Below are positions 27,974 to 39,531 of a DNA stretch of 64,000 nucleotides, piece by piece. The stretch is from contig OZ037765.1 in NCBI GenBank assembly GCA_964035545.1, positions 1,397,001 through 1,461,000 of the forward strand. Reading direction: 5' to 3'. The first letter of the stretch is position 1. Each line of letters opens with the position of its first letter. A program made the position numbers and the translations under genes. The DNA comes from Bugula neritina. Taxonomy: Eukaryota > Bryozoa > Gymnolaemata > Cheilostomatida > Bugulidae. The notes below the pieces were generated by a model. The model was not told the DNA's origin and made no database searches. It saw only the letters and a list, made by a program, of their open reading frames with translations.

Positions 27974-30717
27974 ATGAGTGACATGGAGGAGAAAACTAAC
28001 TTTACTGTGTTTGCCGAGGACAGCGATTTTCATGGAGTTAGACAAGTAACCAGAGCTAACAATGGGGTGGTAAGCTTTGAAAACAACTGTACAGGCACAT
28101 TAGTTTATTTCTAAACAATATTTAACTATAATATCATTTACCAAATTTCACCACAAATTAACTAAATTACGATTAGATAAAAACTCAAAAAAGTTTATAT
28201 AGTCACTATTTCTGTGAAAAACCCTTGGTGGAAGTTTTCTTTGTTAATCTGCGCTAACGACTTATTCAAATGTTACACCGGAGCAATTGTGACTGGGTGC
28301 TTTCTTAACATCACGGATGGCCTTTGTCCAACACAACTTATGACTTCACTCTTACTAGACAAATGCTTTAACCCCTAGACCACAGCTGCTCCCTAAATTG
28401 AAATTGAATAAAATATTAAAATAATTATTACAAGCCTTGCTACCTTGTCATATGATATTTTTGCAGCCTAGACGAATTTTATGGGGACTTATGCTGGCCG
28501 TGGCCCTAGGAGTTCTGGTCTACAACACAACCCAACAAGTTATTAACTTTTTCAAGTACGACCACATCACAAAACTAGACATCACATTTGTCCATGAACT
28601 GGGTAAGTGCATTGCTAACATGATTCCACAGTACCAGTATATTATCACCATACTTATTTTATATTGAAAGTGTAAAGTTTATATATTACTTAACGCACAC
28701 TAGGCCGTTGCTACTTTCCAAGCTTAGCTCCTAGTAATATGTTCTATTAGCCCCTTTGAGAGAAGGTGGCTTTATTATATAGCCTAATACTCCCATTTAA
28801 TAACATACTAATGTTGAATTGAGATGTTTTGTTCTCCAATGAGCTCTCACACTTTTTAATTTTTGATTAGAGGTTCTTGCATATAGTTTCCATAGCAACC
28901 TGGCTATGTTTGTTTGCTAAGCACATGGTTACAAGAAATAGCTGATGATGTACCTGCCTTATTATGAGTAAAGAGGTTTATTAAGATAAACTAATTATGT
29001 AATCAACTGTTGTAAAGAACGTGTGCAAATAAACTGTGAACTACTTCTAGTATAATTAGGGTTCCATTAACATGCTTTGGCATACAAACTTAGAGATTAA
29101 GACAATTAATAGCTCATTTAAATTTCAAATAGAAAATATTTATTATCAAATATTTTGCAATTCTCTGCCTGTTCTAACCCTTATCTAACAACTGTTTAGC
29201 TTTTATAAATAAAAAATGTTTTAATTAGCTGGCTGTAAGACTATGTTCAATATTTGCCTCAAATAAGGCTTAGATATACAGCGCTGGCTTACAAGGAATC
29301 AACTAATAACAAGCTAGAGTTGTGCCCGTTACCAGCTGTAGGTAAATGCACAAGTTTTCATTTTATTGGCCAATTTTATATGAGCTGTTTGAATAGTTGA
29401 GAGTTACTAAATGCCCAGACTACATTAACTAGGATTTTTATCATTGCAATTAAAACAACTGCTAATTGCCACTTAAAGCAAGAAATAGTTTTTTACTGCG
29501 TAAAAAAAGCTATGCTGCTTGCCTCTTCTTTTTCTTATAAACAAGCTAACGTATTCTAAAAAAATACTTTGAAAAATTAAAAAGTCTTCCATTGTCTGGG
29601 TAACATAGGCAAAGATAAGATGGGTTATATAACATTAATGCCTATTGGAGCAATAATTTGTATTATACATTCTGTCAACCTACAGTAAAATTTTTATGCA
29701 TACAAAAATGTCTTTCACAATTCTACCCAAAGCTTATATAAACAATAAAATATTGAAGAAAAGTGTTAAGAATATCATCCATATTTGCACGCCTACAGAA
29801 TTTTATACATAATATACTGTATGTTATAGGTGTAATAGATATACTATCAAAAGGTAATGCATGTTAACACCCAGTGACTATTTCAAAGCTTATTATATGT
29901 TTGTTTATAAAAGCATAAAAAGACAATATAATTCATATTGATATTTGCATTTGACAAATAATGAAACATCACACTAACATGAATTATTTACTGCTGAAGT
30001 AAAGAATGATAAGTCTATACCAGTTATTTTTAGCCAATATAGAGAAACAATTACTTTAAAGTGATATCAATTCAACACTTGATAATTAGGAAGTGAACCT
30101 GATCCTCTGAATAGAATGTTTGCAGACATAACAGCTGTTCCAATTCTTTCAAATAGATATTGTAAGAATTATTTTATTACTCTTTGTGATATGGTTATTG
30201 GCAGCCCAAAGTGTCAAAATATTTAGCAGCGTTACATAAAAAGAACATAATAGTATAATAATCTAAAATGCTTACAACTTTGAAGTAGCAGTTCCTATAA
30301 AAGCTCTATATATAGTGAAAGTATGCATACACATAATCTGCTAAGTAATGCAGGCATTACATGTAATGCCTGCATTACTTAGCAGATTATGTGATTTCTT
30401 CTGCCTTTCTGACATTATGCCGGAAAAATATAGAACATTCTCTATCAAAGACAGATGCTCTTTCTGACATCACTAAAGGTCTTGCAAAAATTAACAAACT
30501 AATAACACACAAATTTTGCTTTTCGCTTTAAAAAAGAATTTTAGACTAGCAGAGTAGAGAAAAATAAAAAAGAATTATGAAAATTTTAGTCTTTCAATAT
30601 TCATACAATTGTCAAGTTAAAAGAGATTGTTACTATATTGAACTAATGAAGTTGTTAATGACACTAAGTGTTTGCTTAAAAGTTTAACTAAAATTTTTGC
30701 ATCAACTAAAAACTTTT

Positions 30718-30756
<39 letters not shown>

Positions 30757-33700
30757 TATATGCTACAAGCACACGCTGTACTACAGTTAACAAAAAGTGC
30801 AATCTTGTTTCAATTAAAAAAATATTTGATTTAGTTCATTGAAAACTCTTTAATAAAAATATGAGTGTAAAACCCTTTATAACAGTTGGATTCATGATAC
30901 TTTAAACTGTACATGTAGATATTTTAGTGTTATATGTGTTACATGTATGTTTAGTGTTAGCTGATAAACATTTCTCAAAGCGGAAATTTAATTAAGTTTG
31001 TAATTGTATAATAAATTATTCCATTATGATTGCATATGTTGAATTTAGTTGAACAAGTTTGCAATGATGCTTCTTTTATAATTAGTACCCAAAACTTGTG
31101 AACTGAAATAGTATGTATATAAGAGTCATTATAAACTCAGTTTGAATGAAATTGGCAAATAGTAATTTTTAAGTTGAAATAAATGCAATCAAAATAATTA
31201 TATTAGTATAATTTTTTATATTTTGATATTTCTAGTATTCCCAGCTTTGACTGTTTGCAATGTGAACAAACACAGACGTACAGCTCTGACTCAGAGAGAC
31301 ATTCTAGTGATGGGACCTCACCTCGGTATGACTGACGAATACATCAACTTAACTCACCCTGAAGTCTATCCAGAAAGCTGGGTCAGGACAATGTTTGAAG
31401 GTACTGACTGGGCAGCTCTGAATGAAACCTACAAAGGTGAGAGTTCTTCTTACCTTTAAAATTGATAAAAAGCTCAAGCAAGTTTATAGTTGCTATCCCT
31501 ATAATAGAAAGTGTTTTTGTTAAAGGATTGCTCTATCTTGTCTAATAAATGGCCATTTAGGTCAAACACACATAATATTGTGTTTTTCTAAGCATGCATT
31601 GACAAAAAGCATTTGACCAAAGGTAGAAAAAGTTAGTTGAAGTTGAGGGTGTAGATTGGTAACAGCCAAAACGCCGATTTTGAAATGAGCTGGGAAGTGT
31701 GACGTAACAGCGCCAGCATTCCTGCTGGTCACGTGACTATACAAATGAATAACTATAGAAATATGACTGTGAGATGTAATCTTTTAGCTTGCAATTTGTA
31801 TATTTATAGAAGTGCAAATGTGAATTATCTCAATCTATAGTTTTTTGACATTTTAAATTACATGTACGTGATAACATTAGGCTATATTTTGCTTGTAAAC
31901 ATAGAAAAAAGCCTTGCCAAAACATGCATTCTTTAGGATGAATGCCTGCGATCGATCTAAACTAAATCAGATTGTGCAATATTACTGGCGCACCAAAGCT
32001 GACCTATATAGCGCACTGTAACTGCTTGAGCATAATTGGTTGATGTTGTGCCCAGCAACCTTGAATACTAGCGTTATAATTAGCACGCGCAGCATAGTTA
32101 CTGGCGTTCACACGTCACGTATTAGGCTATTCTTTTTCATGGCTGAAAATTTTACCTCCCTCAAAATCAGAATTTTGAAAAACTGTTTTCTAGGCATATA
32201 TCCCTTTGCAAAGCCACAATTGTTTGCATACACATTAGATTATAGTTCATAATTATAATGTGATTGTAATAAACTAAGATTGAGCAATCCTTTAAAGCAT
32301 CTAAGGACTTATTTAAATGAGGCACAGGAGCAATTGTGACTGGATGCTCTTCCTAACATCACCAATGGCCTCTGTTCGGGCTGAACTCGTGACCTCGTGT
32401 TTGGAGCCATGGAGTACAGCATTTGTTTGTAGGCAAACGCTCTAACCCCTAGCCCACGGCTGCTCCCTACTTTTAGAATTAAAGGTTTCCTACATTATTT
32501 TCATTTAATTCTCTTTAGTGTTAAGTATACCCAGTGACTCTGTGGTGTAATGGTCAGGGTGCCTGTTTGCAAGCCGGAGGCCTCAGGTTCGAATTCCGGT
32601 AGAGCAAAAGTTTTATATTCTCAAACTTTGAGTTTGTTTCAGTCAACTCATACCATGCCAACTTCAAACAATTCTTGCTGCATGGTAATACATTGATTCA
32701 ACTATAACTCCAAGTAAAGTTTTATTAAAAATAACTAAAATATTCCACTGGAACCATTAGTCTAAAGACCGCATTAAAGTATCTCATATTCAATTACAAA
32801 TAGTTTTTTCTTTTACAATTTAAATTAAATATGTTCTAAAAGTCAACTACAAGCTGCAGATGCATAGCTAAAACGTACAATATATAGTATTATGCAAAAT
32901 ACTTCATATTATGAAGGTTACACGGTAAACCTAATAATGAGAGTGCATGGTGGGGCAAAGATCTTAAAACAAAATAAAAAATTAGATGCAAGAAAACTCA
33001 CCAAAAGTTCTATTAATAACAATAAATTTCATTGATATTCTAATTCAAAATAAAAAATAAAATACTTTCTAAAATGTTTCAGGACAGGAGTATGACCTTG
33101 AAGATTTCTATGAGAAAACCGCCCACAAGTTCGAGGACATGGTACAGTATTGTAGGTGGGAAGGAAATACATGTGAAGACGAATCCTGGGAAGAAGATTA
33201 TACTCATTATAGTAAATGTTACACTTTCAACAAGGAGGGAGATCATCCATTGAAAAAAGCTGGTTCAGGTATAATTTTACTTCACCTCTGCTTTCTATTG
33301 GTTAGAAACATTTGTACCTTGGTTTAAAAACAATTGTACGGCTTTGAAACAATTGTTATATCCGTTTTAGTCTTGAAATGAAAATGTTTATTTATTAATT
33401 TTAGAGAATTTCTTTAGTTTATCTAAGTATTTCATGAATGCTTTTGTTGAATGATATAGTTCTCAAAGTTACACAAAATAATTTAGATTTATGTACTTTC
33501 ACATTGAATTACTAAAATACTTTTCAAGCTAGTCTAGCTACATGTTTTCGCATGGCATTTAAACAAATGAACAGCATATGTAAACAGAAAATAAAGTCAT
33601 CTTAGCTTTATATGTGTATCCCAGCTTTCTTATTATTTTCTCATAGCAAATGGACTGCAAGTGGTTCTGTATGATGAATCAGATGAATACATTGAGACTG

Positions 33701-36700
33701 ACCATTCCGAAGATCTGGGATTTAAATTCCTCCCTCACAGTCCAGCAGAGCCTCCTTTTCTCAAAGAGATGGGATTTGGCTTGGCGCCAGGTTTCCACTA
33801 TCTGATTGCCCTCCAGCAGAGAGAGGTTTGTGCAGAAGTAAATTTTATTGTAAATTATATGCTGTGAGACACCATAAATTAAGTTTAATTGAATACTTGA
33901 CTGAACTCACTTGAACTTACAAATTATAGTCTCCGTAGGAAACCCTGGTGGAAAGAGGTTGTTTAAATTAGTGAAGGAATTGCCTTCCATTGTCACACAC
34001 GAGCAATTATGATTGAATACCCAGCCTTGCCTCACCAAGAGCTTTCACTGACTTTGTGTTTACTAGGCCAATGCTCTAACTCATAGACCCTAATGCTCCC
34101 TAATTGTATACTTGACTGTAAACCTTGTTCCTAATTTCTTATTAGCAAGAAACTTAAATATGAGTATATAAGCATGCAGCGGTTACAGCTTAAATATTAA
34201 TTCATTCATTGGAACACAAAACATGCATTCCTAACTTTAAAGATAATACAATTAGCATTATCATTATGGATGCAGTGACCAAGTTGTTACATATAAAACT
34301 AGTGGCATCAATTGTAGTAATGAATTTGCGAACTCAGCATCATAGCAGCAGCATTATAACACTTTGCCGTACCGTAGGCCGTAACATAAAATGTCAGCCA
34401 TTCTTAATGTGTCCAGGCTGAAGTTCTCAAAGTGCGTTATTGGGTACGATCTATGACACCTCATTGGACACTTATATCCAATGAGTTGAGGCAAACGTCT
34501 TCCTGTCCAACGTTGTACAGGAAGCTCAGACATTTGTAAAAATGGCTGACACTTTACGGCCTATGGTGCGGCAAAGTGTGTCTAGAAGGTAAAGCAGCAG
34601 CAGCAGTAGCAGCAGTAGCAGCAGCAGCAACAGCAGTAGCAGCAGCAGTAACAGCAGCAATAGGCTCTCTATAGAGGCTGAAATATAACTCAAATTATAA
34701 CGTTCTGTAGCCTGAGTTACTCTGTTTCAGATTAAGGGTCTAGGGCACCCGTACACAGAGTGTGAAGAAGATCACAAGACTGAATATTATTCTAACTACT
34801 CAGTCCCAGCCTGTAGAATAGAGTGTGAAACTGAATTGATATATGAATCATGTGGGTGTAAACTAGTGGAGAGCCCTGGCACCCACCCTGTCTGTACGGA
34901 TAAGGAGTATGACTGTGCTGAGGATATGCTGTGTAAGCTCAATTAGACAACAAGATAACTAAAACTTGTATTTAGTTCACAGAAAAATCGATTTATACTT
35001 AAACTTGAATATAAATTAAAACATTTTTATAAAAACAAAATAGTTTAATAGTTTAGAGATGTTGTGTGCTTGTTTTGAGAATATTCTCATTTTCATCATA
35101 CTATTATATTTATTTAAACTGTTGAGCAAAACATCCATTGCAAATAATTATATCTTGCAGTGGCAATTGTATGATTATTTGGTACAATAATTGATGCAAT
35201 ACATATGGCAGGATATCATTGGCTCCTTTTATGAGGAGGTATAATTAAGCATTCGGTAGACTAAATGTTCCCCTTGTTTGAATATACCCTGAGACGGCAT
35301 GGTTGACAAAACTATCAAGCTGTAGAGTTGTCTGCTTTTGTAAATTATGATAGTGTTTAATATAATATAGTTACACTGAGTCTAAATCTTTGAAATATAG
35401 ATTTTAAAATAATTGCTTTAAATAATAAGCAAGTCTCTGAAACATATTTTAAGTCCATTTACTTTTTCTCAAGATATATTGTTTTCTCAGTTGTTATGAT
35501 TTGGTTTTATAGTAGAAATAGAGCAGTCAGACATGTGTCTGTGCCAGAACCCGTGTCACGCCATCCAGTACCCTTTCAGGATGTCTTTCTTAGAGCTGCG
35601 GGAAGCAACTATTGAGAAACTGAGGGCGGAGCACCCAATACCCAACTCACTCACTGCGTAAGTCTATTATTAGATGCTAGTTATACTATAGTATGTGTCT
35701 ATTATTAGATTTTAATTACACTATTATGTGTCTATTATTAGATGTTAGTTTAAGTAGTATATGTGTCTATTATTAGATGCTAGTTATACTAGTATGTGTT
35801 AAGGCAATCACTTAGAATTGTAAAATGCTTGAGTGCACACCAAACTGTAAGAACATAACTTCAAAAATATTGTACTTGCTGTATCTAAATTTAATAATAT
35901 CTATTATAATTGTTATAATATTATATTATTGCAATATAATAACATAATGTCTATAACATATTATAATAATGTCTATAATATCAGCATGCAGTGGCACGGT
36001 ATAATAGATTTTAAATACACTTATACTAAAAATGAACTTTGATAAATGGCTGTGTATTTAATAATCTGATTTTGTACATGGGGCTACTACGATGTATTTT
36101 AAGACTTGTTTGCAAAACTTAGCTTTAAATAATGCTTATTTTTAAAGCTAGTATTGCAGTTTAAAAGGATCACTATTTTGTTATATTTTATTTTAGAAAG
36201 GATCTAGCAGTTCTCACTGTTTACTTTGACGCCTTATCATATGAGCTGATAGAACAAGTACCTGCTTACACGTGGCTAGATATACTGAGTAGGTCTCACT
36301 TGCTGAATCATGTCAACTAGTGTCAATGAGTGTCAACTAATGTCAAATAGTGTCACCATAAATTTAAGTGCATATTGAATTGTGTATTACTCTATGAACT
36401 GATAGAACAAGTGCCTGCTTATACATACCTAGATATTTTGAGTCACTTAATTGTTAGATTATGTCAACTGGTGTCAACATTACTTTAAGTGCATATTATA
36501 TTATTAATATAGAAGGCATGTGATTGTGAGAATAGTTATAGGAAATAGAAAATAAATTAATTTAGATTAAAAGAAATATGTTTAAATTTAACTTAATTAT
36601 TCAACTTTGCTTCAATAAAAATTTGGAACTTATAGATAATTATAGTTGTTAAACTGCTAGTGTGTATGCATGAGTAATGTTGCTAGAAATAATTTTTATG

Positions 36701-37022
36701 TTAATTATATTTATGAAAAAAAACAAAATCTAAAACTTTTAAAAAATAAAAAACTATTGCCCTAGATTTGCCCAGAGTTCATTTAATTTTTAAATTTTTA
36801 TTACAATCGAAAAGCAATTTTAAAAGGATTTGTTTAAAACGCTTGTCTACCTGGTTGCTTCTTGCAGGTGACTTTGGAGGTTCAATGGGATTATGGCTCG
36901 GAGCCAGTGTCTTGGCAACCATCCAACTTATAGACTATCTATTCTTATTCTGTGCCACCAAATGCCAGAGGCAACAAGTGAAGCCTGTTAGCTACAATGG
37001 GCAAAGCAATGCACATGCTTAA
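27974..37022 (+). CDS. ASIC-like DEG/ENaC sodium channel, copy 1 (463 aa)
   Basis: Nine exons: 27974-28069, 28467-28602, 31236-31436, 33083-33268, 33647-33825, 34731-34932, 35513-35657, 36197-36288, 36868-37022 (TAA). Phases 0,1,1,1,0,1,2,1. Residues 1-32 carry the gating HG motif (FAEDSDFHGVRQV). TM1 is LWGLMLAVALGVLVY, then YDHITKLD and the family signature FPALTVCNVNK. The Cys-rich extracellular part includes [28 protein letters not shown] and [20 protein letters not shown]. The pore end is [15 protein letters not shown] with the G-A-S selectivity filter, then a short basic tail. These motifs follow ASIC1-type channels throughout, so a trimeric Na+ channel of neurons or sensory cells is expected. 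The histidine before ITKLD, linked to proton gating in vertebrate ASICs, is kept; proton gating itself is an inference. Confidence 0.9.
28181..28394 (-). mobile_element. SINE family 1, ASIC copy 1 intron 1
   Basis: Full-length copy in reverse. Head complement GCTTTAACCCCTAGACCAC and body are present, and the tail begins AAGTTTATATAGTCACTATT. It keeps the TTAA that was the integration site of the MITE in the split copy at 31.5 kb. Confidence 0.75.
30330..30393. repeat. Perfect 64-bp palindrome, ASIC copy 1 intron 2
   Basis: The 31-bp left arm (30330-30360) is exactly inverted at 30363-30393, with only AT between. The arm starts CACATAATCTGCTAAGTAAT. There are no mismatches and homology stops sharply at both ends. 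Confidence 0.95.
31465..32468 (-). mobile_element. SINE family 1 split by a TTAA-target MITE
   Basis: The tail (31465-31523, AGCAAGTTTATAGTTGCTAT) and the body plus head (32296-32468, to CTAACCCCTAGCCCACGGCT) are one reverse-orientation SINE separated by 768 bp of MITE. The intact copy at 28181-28394 shows the uninterrupted junction TTTGTTAATCT. Confidence 0.75.
31524..32291. mobile_element. 768-bp MITE with TTAA target duplication
   Basis: The ends AGGATTGCTCTATCTT (left) and, inverted, AGGATTGCTCAATCTT (right) form a TIR of about 16 bp. TTAA flanks both sides (31520-31523, 32292-32295), as for piggyBac or Kolobok-type elements. No transposase frame. Its ends are exact because it interrupts a SINE. 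Confidence 0.75.
32535..32611 (+). mobile_element. tRNA-like SINE, family 2, ASIC copy 1 intron 3
   Basis: TGTGGTGTAATGGTCAGGGT and GGTTCGAATTCC give good A and B boxes, and the unit ends GTAGAGCAAAAG. It could be mistaken for a tRNA gene, but no convincing anticodon loop with U33 or acceptor stem is present. Confidence 0.6.
33904..34102 (-). mobile_element. Diverged SINE family 1, ASIC copy 1 intron 5
   Basis: Reverse orientation. TATAGTCTCCGTAGGAAACC and CCTGGTGGAAAGAGG form the tail, and AATGCTCTAACTCATAGACC the degraded head. Confidence 0.6.
34359..34579. mobile_element. 221-bp MITE or foldback element, ASIC copy 1 intron 5
   Basis: The ends begin ACACTTTGCCGTACCGTAGG (left) and, inverted, ACACTTTGCCGCACCATAGG (right). 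Similarity continues for about 45 bp through GGCCGTAA and TGTCAGCCATT. It is inserted beside an AGC-type repeat. Target duplication not identified. Confidence 0.7.
34591..34663. repeat. CAG/TAGCAG trinucleotide array
   Basis: About 70 bp of GCAGCAGTAGCAGCAGC-like repeat directly after the MITE. A shorter AGCAGCAGC lies on its other side. Confidence 0.9.
35662..35803. repeat. About 35-bp minisatellite, four units, ASIC copy 1 intron 7
   Basis: Four units starting GTGTCTATTATTAGATGCTA. The first begins inside the exon 7 donor sequence (GTAAGTCTATTATTAG). Confidence 0.85.
36391..36502 (+). pseudogene. Partial duplicate of ASIC copy 1 exon 8
   Basis: TATGAACTGATAGAACAAGT to GATATTTTGA repeats the 3' half of exon 8 (36241-36288), still open as [16 protein letters not shown]. 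It is followed by a copy of the intron start (TTAGATTATGTCAACTGGTG). It lacks an acceptor, and its donor reads GTCACT instead of GTAGGT, so it should be skipped. Confidence 0.8.
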
Positions 37023-37966
37023 TAATTGTTTATAATTTAATTATAGTTACCAGTATTCCTTCATAACTACTTTTCTGTCTAATAAGTTTTTCTTGTCAAA
37101 GATTTTCATGGTCTTCTTTTTCATTATAATATTTTGTTTCTATTGAATAACCTACAATGAGTCAAAAACTAGGAACAATTAGGACTGGAGTGATCAGCAA
37201 AGATGATTGTTTGAAGTCAGCAATGCAGATAAACTAGCTACTTTATAACTATACCAACCACTTCCCGATACTATACGATATCTCACATTTATATATCTAT
37301 ATTTATTATAGTCTGTTATATAACCCCTATTTAAGAGAACATAATAAAATGTTGCAACATTATTTTTCAAATTCAATCTTGGATTGACTTTATATACTAG
37401 CCACATATGTATTCACAATTTGCATGCATTATGTATATTATATTTTCATAAAATTCTTTTTTTAAAAAACAAATAATTATGTAACAGTTTACATCCTCCC
37501 TTACAATACAAACATGCAATTTATTTTCTGTGTATCTTTTCTAATCATATTTTTAGGAGTATACCTGTTATTGGAGACTTTCTGTTTTCTATGTTTATGT
37601 TTTATAGTTTAGCAATAAATTATTATTCTTACAGACTCAATGAATCATCCTGAATATTATATTCATGTTTGTCACTCTAATATCTGTACATTATTATATT
37701 AAGTCTATTGTGTGAGATGGTAGTAATAGAAATATATTTTGAGCATTTGAACAAGTTTAGGCTGTTAGCTAAATATTGCAGCATAAAACATTAAACCCAA
37801 TTATGCTATTTTTATTGTTTTAAATGTTGGGCTAGTTAATGCAAAACTTTCGTGATGCTTTGTTGAAATTGATTGATTAGCTTATTTACAAAGCTTTATT
37901 TTTTCAATCAAAAAGTATGTATTTAACAAACTGCTTTACATTTCAATTAATTCAACTTTTGACAAT

Positions 37967-38048
37967 ACGCAGGATGCAAGCATGCTAGAGCTATCAACTA
38001 TAATTATACAGCAGCCCTGTAAATGGCAACTGTATAAACATGTTTCAA
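37967..38048 (+). repeat. Copy of the ASIC copy 2 upstream sequence
   Basis: CAGGATGCAAGCATGCTAGA and GCAACTGTATAAACATGTTT match 39340-39420 in the same orientation, about 85 bp. The latter lies about 110 bp before the copy 2 ATG. Probably the 5' remnant of a deleted third channel gene. Confidence 0.6.
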
Positions 38049-38109
38049 CTTTTGTATGCACGACGAACTACAAATAAAATGGTGAATCAAAATTCCCCTA
38101 ATATATAAT

Positions 38110-38283
38110 AAAAACTCTCATGGGTTTATAGTCGCTGTCTCTGTGGAAAGATTTTGTTAAGTGGCAAGAGACTTTTTTCTATTATGGCAAGAAGCAATCA
38201 TGATTGAATATGCTCTTCTTAACTTTAACAATGACCTTTTATATATATTGGGGATTTAACCACAGACCATGCTGCTTTTGATT
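38110..38283 (-). mobile_element. Diverged SINE family 1 between ASIC genes
   Basis: CATGGGTTTATAGTCGCTGT is the tail in reverse. The body is decayed and the head ends near CCATGCTGCT. Confidence 0.6.
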
Positions 38284-38416
38284 ATAACGATAAGTACAGC
38301 TAAATACAAATTATCAGTAGAAAACTATCAATAATTTAATACATTATTTCAAAGTTTTTGTGTCATGCTTTCATGTATTATAATAAGTGGTTGTCAATGA
38401 AGTAACATCTGGCAAA

Positions 38417-38465
38417 GCTTATTAAACTACAATGGGAAAAGCAATGGCTCAACTCAAATGCTTTT
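38417..38465 (+). pseudogene. Relic of an ASIC last exon
   Basis: AACTACAATGGGAAAAGCAATG matches the copy 1 C-terminal coding sequence GCTACAATGGGCAAAGCAAT (about 36994-37013) nearly base for base; the reading frame then decays. Consistent with the 3' end of a third, deleted channel gene. Confidence 0.5.
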
Positions 38466-38765
38466 TAACCTCGAAGTCTATCTAATAATTAGTTTATGCT
38501 CCACAATTATTTTTAGAGTGAGATATGGCAGGTTTTTAGTACAAATTTTATAGTCTTCTGTTTTACTATGTGTTAGTTTGACCCGCCAGTAGCCATGCAG
38601 TGGTGACTTAAGTCAGCAAGAACAATAACTCCAATTAATCAGTGATGATGACTTTAAATACTATTATACTTAAAATTGCTTTAAAATTATTTTAATGAGT
38701 ATAAATCTTGCTTGTAACAGCGACAACTAACCTTTGAACTTATAGACTGTGGCATCACTGAAAAA

Positions 38766-38848
38766 AATTGCCCTTACAGGGATTCGAACCCGAGACCTTC
38801 GGCTTGCAAACAGGCGCTTGCTAACCATTCCACCACGGAGACCTCTGG
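38766..38848 (-). mobile_element. tRNA-like SINE, family 2
   Basis: Plus-strand GGGATTCGAACCCGAGACCT is the B box in complement, and CTAACCATTCCACCACGGAG the A box. Closely related to the copy at 32535-32611. Confidence 0.6.
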
Positions 38849-39444
38849 GTAATCTCATCTCTACAGTTACTTTTTAAATAAAGAATAAAATCGGTGACAA
38901 GCATAGACAGCTAGATATTATCACAGTGACTAAAGATGTAGCAATATTATTACCGTGAAAATATGCCCAATTTAATGGAGTTGTCATTCCATAAGTGTGA
39001 GCTCAGCATATTCAATGAAAATTGTTCTTATTATTCTGAAGTTTTAAAGATTATTTAACTACCATAAAACGTATTTGTTTTTGCAGTAAGGATCAAACCT
39101 ATTTTTAGCTTTCTTTGAAATGTTGGGAGATAAAATAATCCTGCAGCTATGTTATGTGATTAAGTATAAGTTGCTGCATAACTTCCATTGCAAAATGCTA
39201 GATTGTAGTGAAAATGAATCAGTTCACTTACTAGTTTAAAAGAGTTTGCTTTGTATTCTAATTTAATAATTAATACAAATAGCATGCATTAAGGAAAACC
39301 ACTTTTCATTGCACTCGATTGGACACTAACTACACACAATACACAGGATGCAGGAATGCTAGAGCTAGCAACTATAATTATGCACCATACCTGTAAATAG
39401 CAACTGTATAAACAAGTTTTAAGTTATAATTAGTTCAGCTGGAC

Positions 39445-39452
39445 ATATAAAA
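39445..39452 (+). promoter_or_regulatory. TATA-like box of ASIC copy 2
   Basis: ATATAAAA, about 80 nt before the ATG. It lies just after the duplicated upstream block 39340-39420. Confidence 0.35.
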
Positions 39453-39531
39453 GTGTCAGATTAAAGAAAAGCTTAAGATATTCAAGGTTCTAGGTTAAGA
39501 GTTTGCTAAATAAAACTTGCTATACTCACTC

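Noticed and set aside
28467-28667. 76-codon frame taken as a small membrane protein
   Set aside because: It is ASIC copy 1 exon 2 (TM1) read through its donor at 28603.
32535-32611. Functional tRNA gene
   Set aside because: The promoter boxes are good, but no proper anticodon loop or acceptor pairing could be drawn, and several sister copies exist; SINE head is a better explanation.
35662-35803. Regularly spaced repeats resembling a CRISPR-like array
   Set aside because: The units are contiguous and degenerate, without unique spacers, in a eukaryotic intron; it is a minisatellite.
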